From: Streptomyces rimosus
GTDB taxonomy: Bacteria; Actinomycetota; Actinomycetes; Streptomycetales; Streptomycetaceae
Assembly: GCF_008704655.1 (NCBI RefSeq)
Contig: NZ_CP023688.1
Span: 930,001-994,000 of the forward strand
Direction of reading: 5' to 3'
DNA: 64,000 nt
Position numbers and translations under genes: made by a program. Positions 36,860-45,954 of the stretch are shown one piece after another; the stretch's first letter is position 1; each line of letters opens with the position of its first letter. Below the pieces are notes generated by a model. That model saw nothing but the letters and a program-made list of their open reading frames with translations. It was not told the origin of the DNA and searched no databases.

Positions 36860-37390
36860 GCGACCGGGGCGCTGACGACGGCGGCGGCCGGGCTGGTCCA
36901 CTACGCGGCTGGTGTGCCCGTCACCCTCGTCACCGGCGGGCATCCACCGCCGGGCGTGCCGCCGCGTGAGGCGCGGCGGATCGCCGAGGAGCACCGCACG
37001 TCGGCCAGCTCCCCCGCCTGGCTGGGCGACTTCCCGCAGCTGATGACGTTCCTCGACGCCTGCACGCCCCCCTGGCGGGCCCGGCCCACTGGATGGCCGA
37101 CGGCGAGCGCGTACCGCGCCCCGGCGCCGTGGCCGGGCTGCGCCCGCGGCCCGGCTGCCATCCCCGCGAGGTCGCCGCGCGCTGTGCGGCGCTCAACCCC
37201 GGCCGCGTGCCGGGACGGCTCGTACTGGCCGTACGGCTCGCCCCGGACCGGTTGCCGGCCGAACTGCCCGCGCTGATCGAGGCGGTGGCCTGCACCGGCA
37301 CGCCGATCACGTGGGTCTGCGCGCCCCGGCCCGGCGCGGACACGGCGACAACCGAGATCGGCACCTTCTTCGACACCCACTACTCGGTGG
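36860..37390 (+). pseudogene. Remnant of class II DAHP-synthase-like gene
   Basis: The segment 37072-37390 resembles the C-terminal part of class II 3-deoxy-7-phosphoheptulonate synthases: ALNPGRVPGRLVLAVRLAPD, LIEAVACTGTPITWVCAPRP and EIGTFFDTHYSVG. The preceding part (~36860-37070) has coding character in another frame, with the change near a run of six C at 37066-37071. Active-site residues of the N-terminal half are missing. It ends exactly where the monooxygenase remnant begins. Class II enzymes in streptomycetes often feed aromatic antibiotic pathways. Confidence 0.5.
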
Positions 37391-37393
37391 GCA

Positions 37394-38074
37394 GCCTCGG
37401 CCGTACGGCAGGCCATCGGCGTACGGCTGAACGGGCCGCGTTCCCCGCACGCGTTCCTCGTGCTCGACCTCGCGGACGACCCCGGGCACCCGCTGCCGCA
37501 GGAGCGCGCCTACCACTACCTGGATCCACGCACGGCCGGGCGGAACGTGCTGACCGTGCCATTCCGCGGCGGGCTGCGGGGCGATGTGCAGTGCCGGCCC
37601 GACGACGATCCCGACGCGCTCGGCGAGGCCGCGGCGGACTGGCTGACCGGACTGCTGCCGGAGGGGCACGCCTGCTCTGTGACTTGGTCCTCGCACTACC
37701 GCTTCCAGCAGGTGGTCGCCGACCGGCTCACCGACGCGTACGGCCGGGTGCTGATCGCCGGGGAGGCCGGGCACCTCTTCGCCCCGTTCGGCGCGCGCGG
37801 CCTGAACTCGGGCATCGCCGACGCGGCGGCGGCCACGGCCGCGCTGTCCACCGGCGATGTGTCCGAATACGCGCACGCCGGCCACCGGGCCGCGCTCCTC
37901 AACCGCCGCGCCGCCGGACGGGCCCTGGCCCACCTCACCGCCCCCACGCCCTGGCACCGCGCCGCCCAGCGGCCGGCCGCCGCCGCTGCGCCCCGTTCGG
38001 ACCGCGCGGGGCGCCGGCTGGACTCCGCGCCGTACGGCCCGCGCGACGCCGGAATTCCCGGGAGCCGCTACTGA
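37394..38074 (+). pseudogene. 5'-truncated FAD-dependent aromatic monooxygenase
   Basis: Reads from SAVRQAIGVRLNG, the segment after the DG motif of PheA/TfdB-type hydroxylases, through HAFLVLDLADDPG to the FAD-binding GEAGHLFAPFGARGLNSGIA. The GxGxxG N-terminus (~150 residues) is absent, and the upstream DNA is a different gene remnant in another frame. It cannot make a working flavoprotein. The last ~60 residues are low-complexity. Confidence 0.75.
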
Positions 38075-38143
38075 GGAGGGCCCTGTTGAGGAGACACTGC
38101 CCCCTTCGGCCCTACCCCTCGACCAAGCCGACCGAATCGATTG

Positions 38144-38169
38144 ATTTTCGATAGAAACCGATCGAGAAT
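38144..38169. promoter_or_regulatory. AT-rich inverted repeat, candidate HTH operator
   Basis: ATTTTCGAT and ATCGAGAAT (one mismatch) are separated by eight bases within an AT-rich island (38132-38175) in front of the DUF2975 gene. It is the likely promoter/operator of the DUF2975-HTH pair. Confidence 0.5.
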
Positions 38170-38175
38170 CGATGC

Positions 38176-38673
38176 ATGCATCGTTTCCTTATTGCCACAC
38201 TCCAGGTCGGCATCGGCGTGGCGTTCCTGATCGGCCTCTTCGGCCAGTGCGTGGTCATCCCGGCGACGGCGGCCGACGAGGTGGCCGGGTTCCCGCCGTA
38301 CGCCCCGTACGCGGTGCCCTACTCGGCGGTGGCGATCGCCGTCGTCGCCTGCGTCCAGGTCGCGCTCGTCGCCCTGTGGATGCTGCTCACCATGGTCGAG
38401 CGCGACGCGATCTTCACACAGCGGGCCTTCCGGTGGGTCGATGTCATCATCGGGGCCTCGGCGGTGGCGACACTGCTGGCGCTCGGCGTCACCGGGCACC
38501 TCGCCGTGGCCGAGATCCCCTCCCCCGAGGACGGCATGGACGTCGTCGGCGCGCTGGCCGCCACGGGCGCGGTCGCCGTCGTCGGCGCCGCGTTCGCGAT
38601 GCTCGTCGTCGTCATGCGGGGCCTGCTGCGCAAGGCGACACAGCTGCGGACCGAGATGGCCGAGGTCATCTGA
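38176..38673 (+). CDS. DUF2975 four-helix membrane protein
   Basis: 165 residues with four hydrophobic helices, e.g. FLIATLQVGIGVAFLIGLFG and AIAVVACVQVALVALWMLL; the cytoplasmic end reads RGLLRKATQLRTEMAEVI. This is the DUF2975 family, which is regularly followed by a small YozG-like HTH protein, as here (TGATG overlap). The pair may act as a membrane-linked regulator, but its signal is unknown. Confidence 0.85.
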   Translation: MHRFLIATLQVGIGVAFLIGLFGQCVVIPATAADEVAGFPPYAPYAVPYSAVAIAVVACVQVALVALWMLLTMVERDAIFTQRAFRWVDVIIGASAVATLLALGVTGHLAVAEIPSPEDGMDVVGALAATGAVAVVGAAFAMLVVVMRGLLRKATQLRTEMAEVI

Positions 38674-38897
38674 TGGCGATCGTCGTCGACCTCGACGTCC
38701 AGCTCGCCAGAAGCCGCATGTCGGTCGGCGAGTTCGCGGAGGCCGTCGGCATCACGCCCGCCAACATCGCCGTACTGAAGAACGGCCGCGCGAAGGCGGT
38801 GCGTTTCACGACGCTCGACGCGATCTGCCGCACGCTCGGCTGCCAGCCCGGGGACGTGCTGCGCTGGGTGCCGGACGAGGAGGAAGAAGGCGGGTAG
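38673..38897 (+). CDS. YozG-like Cro/C1-type HTH protein
   Basis: 74 residues, essentially one helix-turn-helix: MSVGEFAEAVGITPANIAVL then KNGRAKAVRFTTLDAICRTL and CQPGDVLRW. Its ATG overlaps the stop of the DUF2975 gene. It probably binds the AT-rich repeat upstream of the operon, autoregulating the pair. Confidence 0.88.
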   Translation: MAIVVDLDVQLARSRMSVGEFAEAVGITPANIAVLKNGRAKAVRFTTLDAICRTLGCQPGDVLRWVPDEEEEGG

Positions 38898-39023
38898 GCG
38901 GTACGCGGTGCACCTCAATGGCCCCACGCCCCTCCCCCGTACCCCCCGCTCCTGAAACCCTTGCGCGCCCCGGGAATTGCTGCATCCTGGTCCTTCACGA
39001 CGGTGACCACAGGGGGGACACGG

Positions 39024-41054
39024 GTGCAGTCCCGACGTGATCTGATGATCCGCACGTTTGTCGGGCAGCGGCTCGTCCGGGCCCGCGGCGGGCACGCCCG
39101 GCATCCCGTTCTGCTCCTGCTCGGGCCCCGCGGCAGCGGCAAGACCGCGCTGGCGGGCCACCTGGAGAACTGGGGACGCAGCGCGCCGATGGCCGCCCTG
39201 GACCTGGCGGCGCTCGACGACGGCGCGCACCACCCGGTGGACGTCCTGGCCCGCATCGCCTTCCAGCTCAACGCGCGCCGCCCCGACTTCCCGCCACTGG
39301 CCCTGCCGTCCTTCGCCGTCCTGCTGATGGCGCTGTCGGCCGAGGCCGACCCGGAGAGCCGGGACGCCGCCCTGGGGCAGATGCGCGAGGCCCTGCGCGC
39401 CGGCCGCGCGGAGGACCATTCGCTGGAGGTGCTGCGGGACCTGGTGACGTCGGTCGGCGTGCCGGTGGGGCTGCCCGGCTGGTCGGCGGCGATCGTGCCG
39501 CTGATACAGGGCTGGCAGCGGGCCCGGGTGTGGTGGAGGCTGCACCGGCGGCTGGGCCGGGTCCCGCGCGGCGGCTCACGCGCCCAGCTGCCCGCTGACG
39601 TGCTCGTCGAACTCAACCAGCACTTCCGGCACGGCACGGCGGCCCAGCGTGAACGGGCCGAGTCGGTGCTGTTGCAGGCGTTCCTCGCCGACCTCCAGGG
39701 CGCGTACACGAAGCACGGCGGCGACCGCGCCCGCACACTGCGCTGCCTGGTGCTGCTGGACAACGCCGACAGTGAGCTGGGGGACGCGTTCCTCCAGGCG
39801 CTGATCGAGGCGCGGGCCGCCGCTCCCGGACAACCGGACCCGCTGGTGGTCGTGGCGTGCGCGCGCCGTCCACCGGAAGTGCTGCGGCAGTTGGAGCTGG
39901 GGCCCCGGCCGCTCGGCGGCTATCTGGAGTGCTGGCAGCCGCCGGAGCGGGAGGACGGGCCGGAGCTGTTCGTGCCGCGGGTGGTGACCCGGCCCGGCGG
40001 CGGCGCCCGGCTGGAGGTGGCGCAGCTGCGCCCGCTGGACCGGGCCGAGGTGCAGGAGCAGGCCGGTCCGTATGTGAAGCGGATGCCGCCGGCGGCGCTG
40101 GCGGGCCTCACGCATCCGGTGGCGTGGCTCGGCCGTACGGTCCACGAGCTGACGCGGGGCCACCCGGCGGCCACCCGCACCGTGCTGGAGGCGCTGGAGG
40201 ATTTCGCGCCGGAGGTGCCGTGCGGGCGGCGGCTGCGCATGGTGATGGCGCCGGAAGGTCCCCACTCCGTAGCGGACGCGCTGCTGGACCTGCTGCTCCA
40301 GGACGTGCCGCAGGAGCTGCGCGACGCCCTGCCGCGCGCTGCCGCGGCCGTCACCCTCGGGCAGGCAGCGAGCGCCGGTGGCCTCTGGCGGCAGGGCGAC
40401 GCCCCGCCGCGGCTACTGCGCCGCCTGGCCCACGACGACCAGCACGCCGAGCGGATCACTTTCGACGGCCAGCAGCACAGCGCCCTCCCGGACATCGCCC
40501 GCAGGCTCCTGCTCGGCAGGCTGTCGCTGGCTCCGGCGCCGCCGGACGGCATCTCGCCGTGGGACGCGACCCACGCCATCCTGGGCGCCACCGCCGAGTC
40601 GGGACGCGTGAGCGCGTACCACCAACTCGCGGGCGGCGACGTCCAGGGCGCCGCGGCCTATCTGCACGACCGGTTCCTCGCCGTGTGCGGGGGTGGCGGC
40701 TCGGCACAGGCGTGGTGCGAGGAGCTGTCCTGGATCCAGCGCGCGCCGCGCCGCTGGGAGCCGGAGGCGCAGGGCCGTTCGGCGGGCGCGGAGTTCCAGC
40801 ACCGGATCGCGCGGGCGCCGGGCCCGCCCGACCTGGTGATGGTCACCCGCCTGCTGGTCGCCGGGTGGATCACCGCCCATCCGGCGACCGACCCGTACGC
40901 GGCGCTGTGGTCCGACCCGCTGGGCGATCCGGCGGCCGAACTGCACCCGAAGATTGTCGATGCGCTCCAGACCCTGAGCGGTCGGCTGAGCGACGAGACG
41001 GACCACGACGTGCTGTGGCAGCGGGCGGCGGCCTACGAGAGGAAGCCCTGGTGA
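39024..41054 (+). CDS. STAND/AAA-like NTPase, large
   Basis: 676 residues from a GTG with AGGGGGG upstream (TTG at 38961 and ATG at 39045 are alternatives). Walker A is LLGPRGSGKTALAGHL near the N-terminus; Walker B-like TLRCLVLLDNAD at ~225. The rest is helical, Leu/Arg-rich and unrecognised, with no enzymatic domain. It is followed after seven bases by a membrane-anchored periplasmic-binding-fold protein, so the two probably act together across the membrane as sensor and switch. The role is unknown. Confidence 0.7.
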   Translation: MQSRRDLMIRTFVGQRLVRARGGHARHPVLLLLGPRGSGKTALAGHLENWGRSAPMAALDLAALDDGAHHPVDVLARIAFQLNARRPDFPPLALPSFAVLLMALSAEADPESRDAALGQMREALRAGRAEDHSLEVLRDLVTSVGVPVGLPGWSAAIVPLIQGWQRARVWWRLHRRLGRVPRGGSRAQLPADVLVELNQHFRHGTAAQRERAESVLLQAFLADLQGAYTKHGGDRARTLRCLVLLDNADSELGDAFLQALIEARAAAPGQPDPLVVVACARRPPEVLRQLELGPRPLGGYLECWQPPEREDGPELFVPRVVTRPGGGARLEVAQLRPLDRAEVQEQAGPYVKRMPPAALAGLTHPVAWLGRTVHELTRGHPAATRTVLEALEDFAPEVPCGRRLRMVMAPEGPHSVADALLDLLLQDVPQELRDALPRAAAAVTLGQAASAGGLWRQGDAPPRLLRRLAHDDQHAERITFDGQQHSALPDIARRLLLGRLSLAPAPPDGISPWDATHAILGATAESGRVSAYHQLAGGDVQGAAAYLHDRFLAVCGGGGSAQAWCEELSWIQRAPRRWEPEAQGRSAGAEFQHRIARAPGPPDLVMVTRLLVAGWITAHPATDPYAALWSDPLGDPAAELHPKIVDALQTLSGRLSDETDHDVLWQRAAAYERKPW

Positions 41055-41061
41055 GCGTGGG

Positions 41062-42570
41062 ATGAGTGACGACGAACACCTCGCGGTCCCGCGGCCGCGG
41101 CCCCGCTGGTGGCTGCGGGCCGCCGTCGCCCTGATCACCGCGGTCGCGCTGGCCGTGGGCGGGTACTGGCTCTACGACTCGGTGTTCGTACGGTGTGCCG
41201 ACGGCGTGCGCGAGCAGGGGCCGCGCGGCGAGTGCGTGGGCGTGACCGACGGCTCGTACGTGTTCGACGCGGCGCTGCGGGACATCTCGGGGCAGATCCT
41301 GGCCGAGAACCGGCGGGTGGAGAAGTCCGGCAAGCCCTGGGTGTCGGTGGCCTACCTCCAGCCGATGACACCGGGCCCCGACGACAAAGGGCGCGACATC
41401 ATCCGGCGGGAGCTGGAGGGCGCGTACCTGGCCCAGCGCGAACTGAACGACCCGCGGCGCGGCGGGCGCGGCGACTCGCCACAGATCAAGCTGCTGCTGG
41501 CGAACAGCGGTGCCGGGTCGGAGCAGTGGCGGCCGCTGGTCGACCAGCTCAAGGAGATGAAGGACGGCGACCGGCACCTGGTCGCGGTGGCCGGGCTCGG
41601 GCAGAGCCGGCAGACGACCCAGGACGCGATCGACGCCCTGCGGGCCGCCGGGATTCCCATGATGGGCTCGACCGTGACCGCCGACGCCATCAACCGGCCG
41701 GGGCAGACCGGGTTCTGGCGGGTGGCGCCGCCCAACGCCGACCAGGCGTCGGCGGTGGTGCGCCATCTGCGGACGCTGCAGGAGCGGGCCGGTCAGCGGC
41801 CCTACCGGGTGACGACCATCAAGGACCGCAGCGAGCAGGACACCTACAGCGCGTCCCTGAACCGGGGCTTCGCTGCGGCCGCCGCGCGCCAGGGCCTGAA
41901 GCTGACCGACATGGGACTGGCCTACAGTTCGGCCGACCGCGCCACCGCCAACGCCTTCTCCGCGCTCGCCGACCGGGTGTGCACCGATCCGCCGGACGCG
42001 GTGTACTTTGCGGGCCGCGGGCGGGCGCTGCGCGGCTTCATCGAGGCGATGGCCGCCGCCGGGCGGCGCTGCCCCACCTCGGTGTACACCGGCGACGACG
42101 TGGTGGGCGTCTTCGACGTACCGGAGAGCTACGAGGCGCGCCAGGCGTTCCGGAAGGTCTGGGAGCGCAGCCGGCTGACCGTGCACCACACCGTACTGGC
42201 CCATCCCGACCAGTGGCTCACCACCTATCCGGGCGACGGGAACCCGCTGCCGGAGTTCCGCGACGCCTACCGCAAGGACATCCACCGCACGGTCGGCGAA
42301 CTGTCCGACGGACAGGCCATCATGGGCCACGACGCCCTGCTCACCCTCGGCGTGGCCATCCGCGCCGGTGCCGACCGGCAGGGCAGCGGCCCGGTGACCA
42401 CCAGCAGCACCCGCCAGATGCTGTTCCTGATCGGCGGCAGCAAGCCGGTGTACGGGGTCAGCGGGCCGATCCGGTTCGACGAGCAGGGCGACCCGGAGGG
42501 CAAGCCGCTGGCGCTGGTCGAGCTGAAGCCGAATGGCTCGTACACCTTCCGGCAGGTGGTGTGGCCGTGA
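41062..42570 (+). CDS. Membrane-anchored type I periplasmic-binding-fold protein
   Basis: 502 residues. The N-terminus has one transmembrane helix (AAVALITAVALAVGGYWLYD) without a lipobox, so the protein is an anchored extracytoplasmic domain, not a free lipoprotein. The body matches branched-chain-amino-acid-type receptors: VSVAYLQPMTPGPDDKGRDI, AGLGQSRQTTQDAIDALRAA and AAGRRCPTSVYTGDDVVGVF. No permease genes are present. Paired with the NTPase just upstream (seven-base gap), it is likely a ligand sensor instead of a transporter part. Confidence 0.78.
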   Translation: MSDDEHLAVPRPRPRWWLRAAVALITAVALAVGGYWLYDSVFVRCADGVREQGPRGECVGVTDGSYVFDAALRDISGQILAENRRVEKSGKPWVSVAYLQPMTPGPDDKGRDIIRRELEGAYLAQRELNDPRRGGRGDSPQIKLLLANSGAGSEQWRPLVDQLKEMKDGDRHLVAVAGLGQSRQTTQDAIDALRAAGIPMMGSTVTADAINRPGQTGFWRVAPPNADQASAVVRHLRTLQERAGQRPYRVTTIKDRSEQDTYSASLNRGFAAAAARQGLKLTDMGLAYSSADRATANAFSALADRVCTDPPDAVYFAGRGRALRGFIEAMAAAGRRCPTSVYTGDDVVGVFDVPESYEARQAFRKVWERSRLTVHHTVLAHPDQWLTTYPGDGNPLPEFRDAYRKDIHRTVGELSDGQAIMGHDALLTLGVAIRAGADRQGSGPVTTSSTRQMLFLIGGSKPVYGVSGPIRFDEQGDPEGKPLALVELKPNGSYTFRQVVWP

Positions 42571-42582
42571 CGGGCGGTCACC

Positions 42583-43200
42583 TCACAGGCACGTGAGGAG
42601 GTCGTCGAGCGGGGCCGGTACCTGTCCGGTGTCGAGGGCTTCGACCAGGAGGCGGCCGTAGCGGATCTTGCGGAGCTTCTTCGTGCCGAGGAAGCGCCGC
42701 AACTGCTGCTGCCGGGACCGGCCGAGCTGCGCGGGCTGGTGCAGGAAGGTCTGCCAGGCACGCAGATCGCCCTCGGACCGTACGATCTCCTCGATCCGTG
42801 GCGTGCCCAGCGCGCGGATCAGCTCCTCCTCCAGGTCCCGCACACACACGGAGAAGCCCTGGCGCGGCGCTTGCGCGCGCTCCAGGGCGCGTTCGTAGTA
42901 GCGCTGCTCGTTCTCGTCGCACAGTCCCGCCAGGCGCAGGCCGAGGCCGGGCGGTCCGAGGAGCCCGGCGTAGCGGCCCACGCTCATCGCCCCGCCCATC
43001 GGCAGGACGCACACCCCTTCGGCGGTCAGGTCCCGGCCCCGCCGTACGGCCAGCGCCTCCACGGCCGCGAGGTCGCTCGGCCCTTCGAGCAGCACCGCCG
43101 TCCGCACCCCCAGCCGCGCCGCCAGCTCGCCCGCCGGCCCGCCGGAGCCTCCGGCCGCCCAGTCGCCGACCGCTTCCCGGAAAGCCCGCATGTCCGCCAT
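42583..43200 (-). CDS. TOPRIM-domain protein, OLD-like without ATPase
   Basis: 205 residues from the ATG at 43200 (GTG at 43230 possible). LLEGPSDLAAVEALA supplies the conserved Glu, and LAGLCDENEQRYYERALER the D-x-D-like acidic centre of TOPRIM nucleases; a basic helical C-terminus (FLGTKKLRKIRYGRLLVEAL) follows. It corresponds to the nuclease half of OLD endonucleases with no ATPase domain. It faces the NTPase/binding-protein pair, ending 12 bp from it. A defence or DNA-repair role is possible. Confidence 0.75.
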   Translation of the reverse strand: MADMRAFREAVGDWAAGGSGGPAGELAARLGVRTAVLLEGPSDLAAVEALAVRRGRDLTAEGVCVLPMGGAMSVGRYAGLLGPPGLGLRLAGLCDENEQRYYERALERAQAPRQGFSVCVRDLEEELIRALGTPRIEEIVRSEGDLRAWQTFLHQPAQLGRSRQQQLRRFLGTKKLRKIRYGRLLVEALDTGQVPAPLDDLLTCL

Positions 43201-43257
43201 GGAGCGAGTGTGCACCGCTGCCGACGGCACGGCACGGGAATATCGCCCGGCCTCTCC

Positions 43258-44067
43258 TCATACGGTCTGCGGCGCGGGCGTACGGGCGCGCAGGCTCGCC
43301 CCGTAGCGGCGCAGGAGCAGGACGGCCGTGGTGGCGAGGCCGGTGAGCAGGCCGAGCCAGATGCCGAGGGTGTGCAGCCCGGCGGCGTAGCCCAGGAGCC
43401 AGGCGGCGGGCAGGCCCACGGCCCAGTAGCCGACGAGGGTGATGCGGAAGCCGCCCGAGGTGTCGTCGAGGCCGCGCAGGAGGCCGACGCCGATGTTCTG
43501 GGCGCAGTCGAAGAACTGGAGGACCATGACGACCAGCAGCAGGCGGGTGGCGATGGAGACGGCTTCGGCGTCGCGGGGTGCTGCGGTGTCGAAGAACGGG
43601 CTGAGGACCAGGCCGGGCAGCGTGGCGTAGACGACGGCGACGACGGCCATGACGGCGCCCGCGCAGGCCAGGGCGGTGTTCCTGATGCGCAGGGCGGTGC
43701 CGGTGCGGCCGAGGGCGAGTTCGCGGCTGACGTTGATGGACGCGGCGTGCGAAAGGCCGACGGCGACCTGGAAGACGATGTAGACGAGCTGGTTGACGGC
43801 GGTGTGCGCGGCCAGCGCCGCGCTCCCGAACGAGCCCGCCATCAGGGCGGTGACGGAGAAGAAGCCCGCCTCGGAGCCGTATGTCGCGGCGATGGGCACG
43901 CCGAGCCGGACGAGGCGGCGCACCGTGGCGCGGTCGGTCCGGGCGATGTTCAGGCTGAGCAGCGGCGCCAGTACGGTGTCCCGCTTGGCGGAGGCGTACA
44001 GCGCCAGGAAGGAGAGGAGGTACACGAGCGTGGTGGCCACTCCCACGAAGGCGGTCGAACGGCTCAT
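43258..44067 (-). pseudogene. 5'-truncated MATE efflux protein
   Basis: 269 residues corresponding to the C-terminal half of a MATE transporter (normally ~450): ATLVY-type helix 6, then RLVRLGVPIAATYGSEAGFF and GSAALAAHTAVNQLVYIVFQ. The N-terminal bundle is missing and the reading frame continues upstream into DNA that belongs to an ABC ATPase on the opposite strand. It starts at an ATG within CATG shared with that gene, so this is a deletion joint. It is unlikely to transport. Confidence 0.75.
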
Positions 44068-45160
44068 GGCCGACTGCCACTTGCCCGCTTCCCTCGCCCA
44101 TCACCGGCCCGGTGCCCTGTCCGGCGGCCAGCAGCGCCGCCTCGCGCTGGCCCGCGCGCTGGCCCGGCGCCCGGAGGTACTGCTGCTGGACGAGCCCACC
44201 GCGGGACTGGACGCCGCCCTGCGCGACGAGATCACCGCCCTCCTGCGGCGGCTCGCCACCGAGCATGGCCTCGCCGTGGTGATGGCGAGCCATGATCCGG
44301 ACGTGGTGGAGAAGTGTGCCGATATGGTGGTCGCCCTCGCCACCGGAGACGCGCCTTACGCACCGTACGTACCGGGAGCTCCGTACGTACCTGGCGCACC
44401 GTCCGCTCCCCGGAGCCGCCCGCCCAACGCCCCCATCACGCTCCCCGAAGGTCTGCGCGCCGAGAACCTGCATGTGGCCTTCTCCCACCGGGGCCACACC
44501 CACCAGGCCCTGGCGGGCGCCGACTTCCACGCCCCCACCGGCTCAGCCACCGGCATCACCGGCCCTTCCGGCTGCGGCAAGACCACCCTTCTGCGGACCC
44601 TCGCGGGCCTCCAGGCACCGCAGTCCGGCACCCTCACCTGGGACGGCCGGCCCCTGCCCGCGCCCGTACGCAAACGCAGCCGCGACATGCAGCGGCGCAT
44701 CCAGTTCGTCCCACAGAACCCACTCGGCGCCCTCAACCCGGCCCGCACGATCGGCGCCACCCTCGCCCGCCCGCTCCGGCTCCACCGCATCGTCGGCGTA
44801 CGGGAGATGCCCGCCAGGGTCGGCGGCCTCCTCGACGCCGTCGGCCTGCCCGGCGACTTCGCCCACCGCTATCCCCACGAACTCTCCGGCGGACAGCGTC
44901 AACGCGCCTCCATCGCCCGCGCCCTGGCCACCGAACCGGACCTCCTCCTGTGCGACGAGGTCACCTCCGCCCTCGACCCGGCCACCGCCACCGCGGTCCT
45001 GGACCTCCTCGCCCACCTGCGCGCCACGCGGCAGTTGACCCTCGTCCTCGTCAGCCACGAGACCGACCTGATCGGCGGTTACACGGACACCGTGCATCTG
45101 CTGCGGGGCGGGCGCGTAGTCCGGCCCGCGGCGCCGTGTGAGGACGCCGCGTCGGCATAG
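44066..45160 (+). pseudogene. 5'-truncated double-domain peptide/nickel-type ABC ATPase
   Basis: 364 residues. The first ABC domain keeps only its signature and Walker B (GALSGGQQRRLALARALARR, then EVLLLDEPTAGLD); its Walker A is gone. The second domain is complete: GPSGCGKTTLLRTLAG, FVPQNPLGALNPA, ELSGGQRQRASIARALA and LLCDEVTSALDPA. The linker repeats APYVPG. Such DppD-DppF fusions serve oligopeptide or nickel importers; no permeases remain here. The 5' end is lost at the same joint as the facing MATE gene. The second domain might still fold. Confidence 0.75.
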
Positions 45161-45355
45161 CGCAGTCGCGGAATCCGAGCCCGTGGCCAATTCTGTCGGC
45201 CCGTGAGGGCTGTTCGGCCGGGCCGCAGGGCTGATCGGCCCCTGCCCGGGCATCCGCAGGCGGCGGACGCTGATGGTATGGGAACCGCCGGTGCCCGACG
45301 GCCCGCCCCCGAGGGCCGCGGGCGCCGGCGCCGCGGAGGAAGCGGAGGTGGAGCG

Positions 45356-45811
45356 GTGAGGACGATGACCGGACGGCTCGGTGCGCTGCCGGCGGAACAC
45401 CGCGAGCGGCTGATGGCACGGGCGCGGGAGGTCTCCTTCCCGGCCGGCGTGCGCATCTTCGAGGAGGACCGTAGGGCCGACCGCTTCTGGATCGTCCGGA
45501 CCGGAGCGGTCCAGCTCGACATCCGGGTGCCGGGCCGCCGCGCCGCGGTGGTCGAGACGCTGCACCCGGGCGACCCGCTGGGCTGGTCCTGGCTCTTCCC
45601 GCCGTACAGCTGGCAGCTGGGCGCGGAGACGCTGAGCCCGGTACGGGCCTGGGAGTTCGACGCGCAGGAGGTCCGGGCGCTGTGCCAGGAGGACCCGGTG
45701 CTCGGCCACGCGCTCGTGCTCATGTACGCCGAGGTGATCGGCGACCGGCTGCGGTGCGCGCGTACCCGGCTGCTGGACCTGTACGGACCGTACGGCAGCG
45801 GAGTGCGCTGA
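45356..45811 (+). CDS. Cyclic-nucleotide-binding (Crp-like) domain protein without HTH
   Basis: 151 residues from a GTG with GGAGGTGGAG. The jelly-roll domain is clear: FPAGVRIFEEDRRADRFWIV, TGAVQLDIRVPGRR and VVETLHPGDPLGWSWLFPPY. It ends soon after the C-helix, so there is no DNA-binding domain. It probably senses a nucleotide or redox state and works through a partner. It precedes a CBS-BON gene by ~145 bp on the same strand. Confidence 0.85.
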   Translation: MRTMTGRLGALPAEHRERLMARAREVSFPAGVRIFEEDRRADRFWIVRTGAVQLDIRVPGRRAAVVETLHPGDPLGWSWLFPPYSWQLGAETLSPVRAWEFDAQEVRALCQEDPVLGHALVLMYAEVIGDRLRCARTRLLDLYGPYGSGVR

Positions 45812-45954
45812 CGACCACCTGTGTCCGGGCCCCGGCCGGGCGCCCGGGGCCCGGGCACAGGTTCCCACCGCCGGCCCCCGGCCGGGACGGTGTGTGGTGC
45901 ACGGGCCCGCGAGGCACAACCCTGGGGGAAGAGCCCGCGCTGAAGGAGTCCGTG

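Noticed and set aside
36442..36969. Possible small rightward genes upstream of the DAHP-synthase remnant
   Set aside because: Frames are low-complexity and overlap the MFS promoter; no motif supports them.
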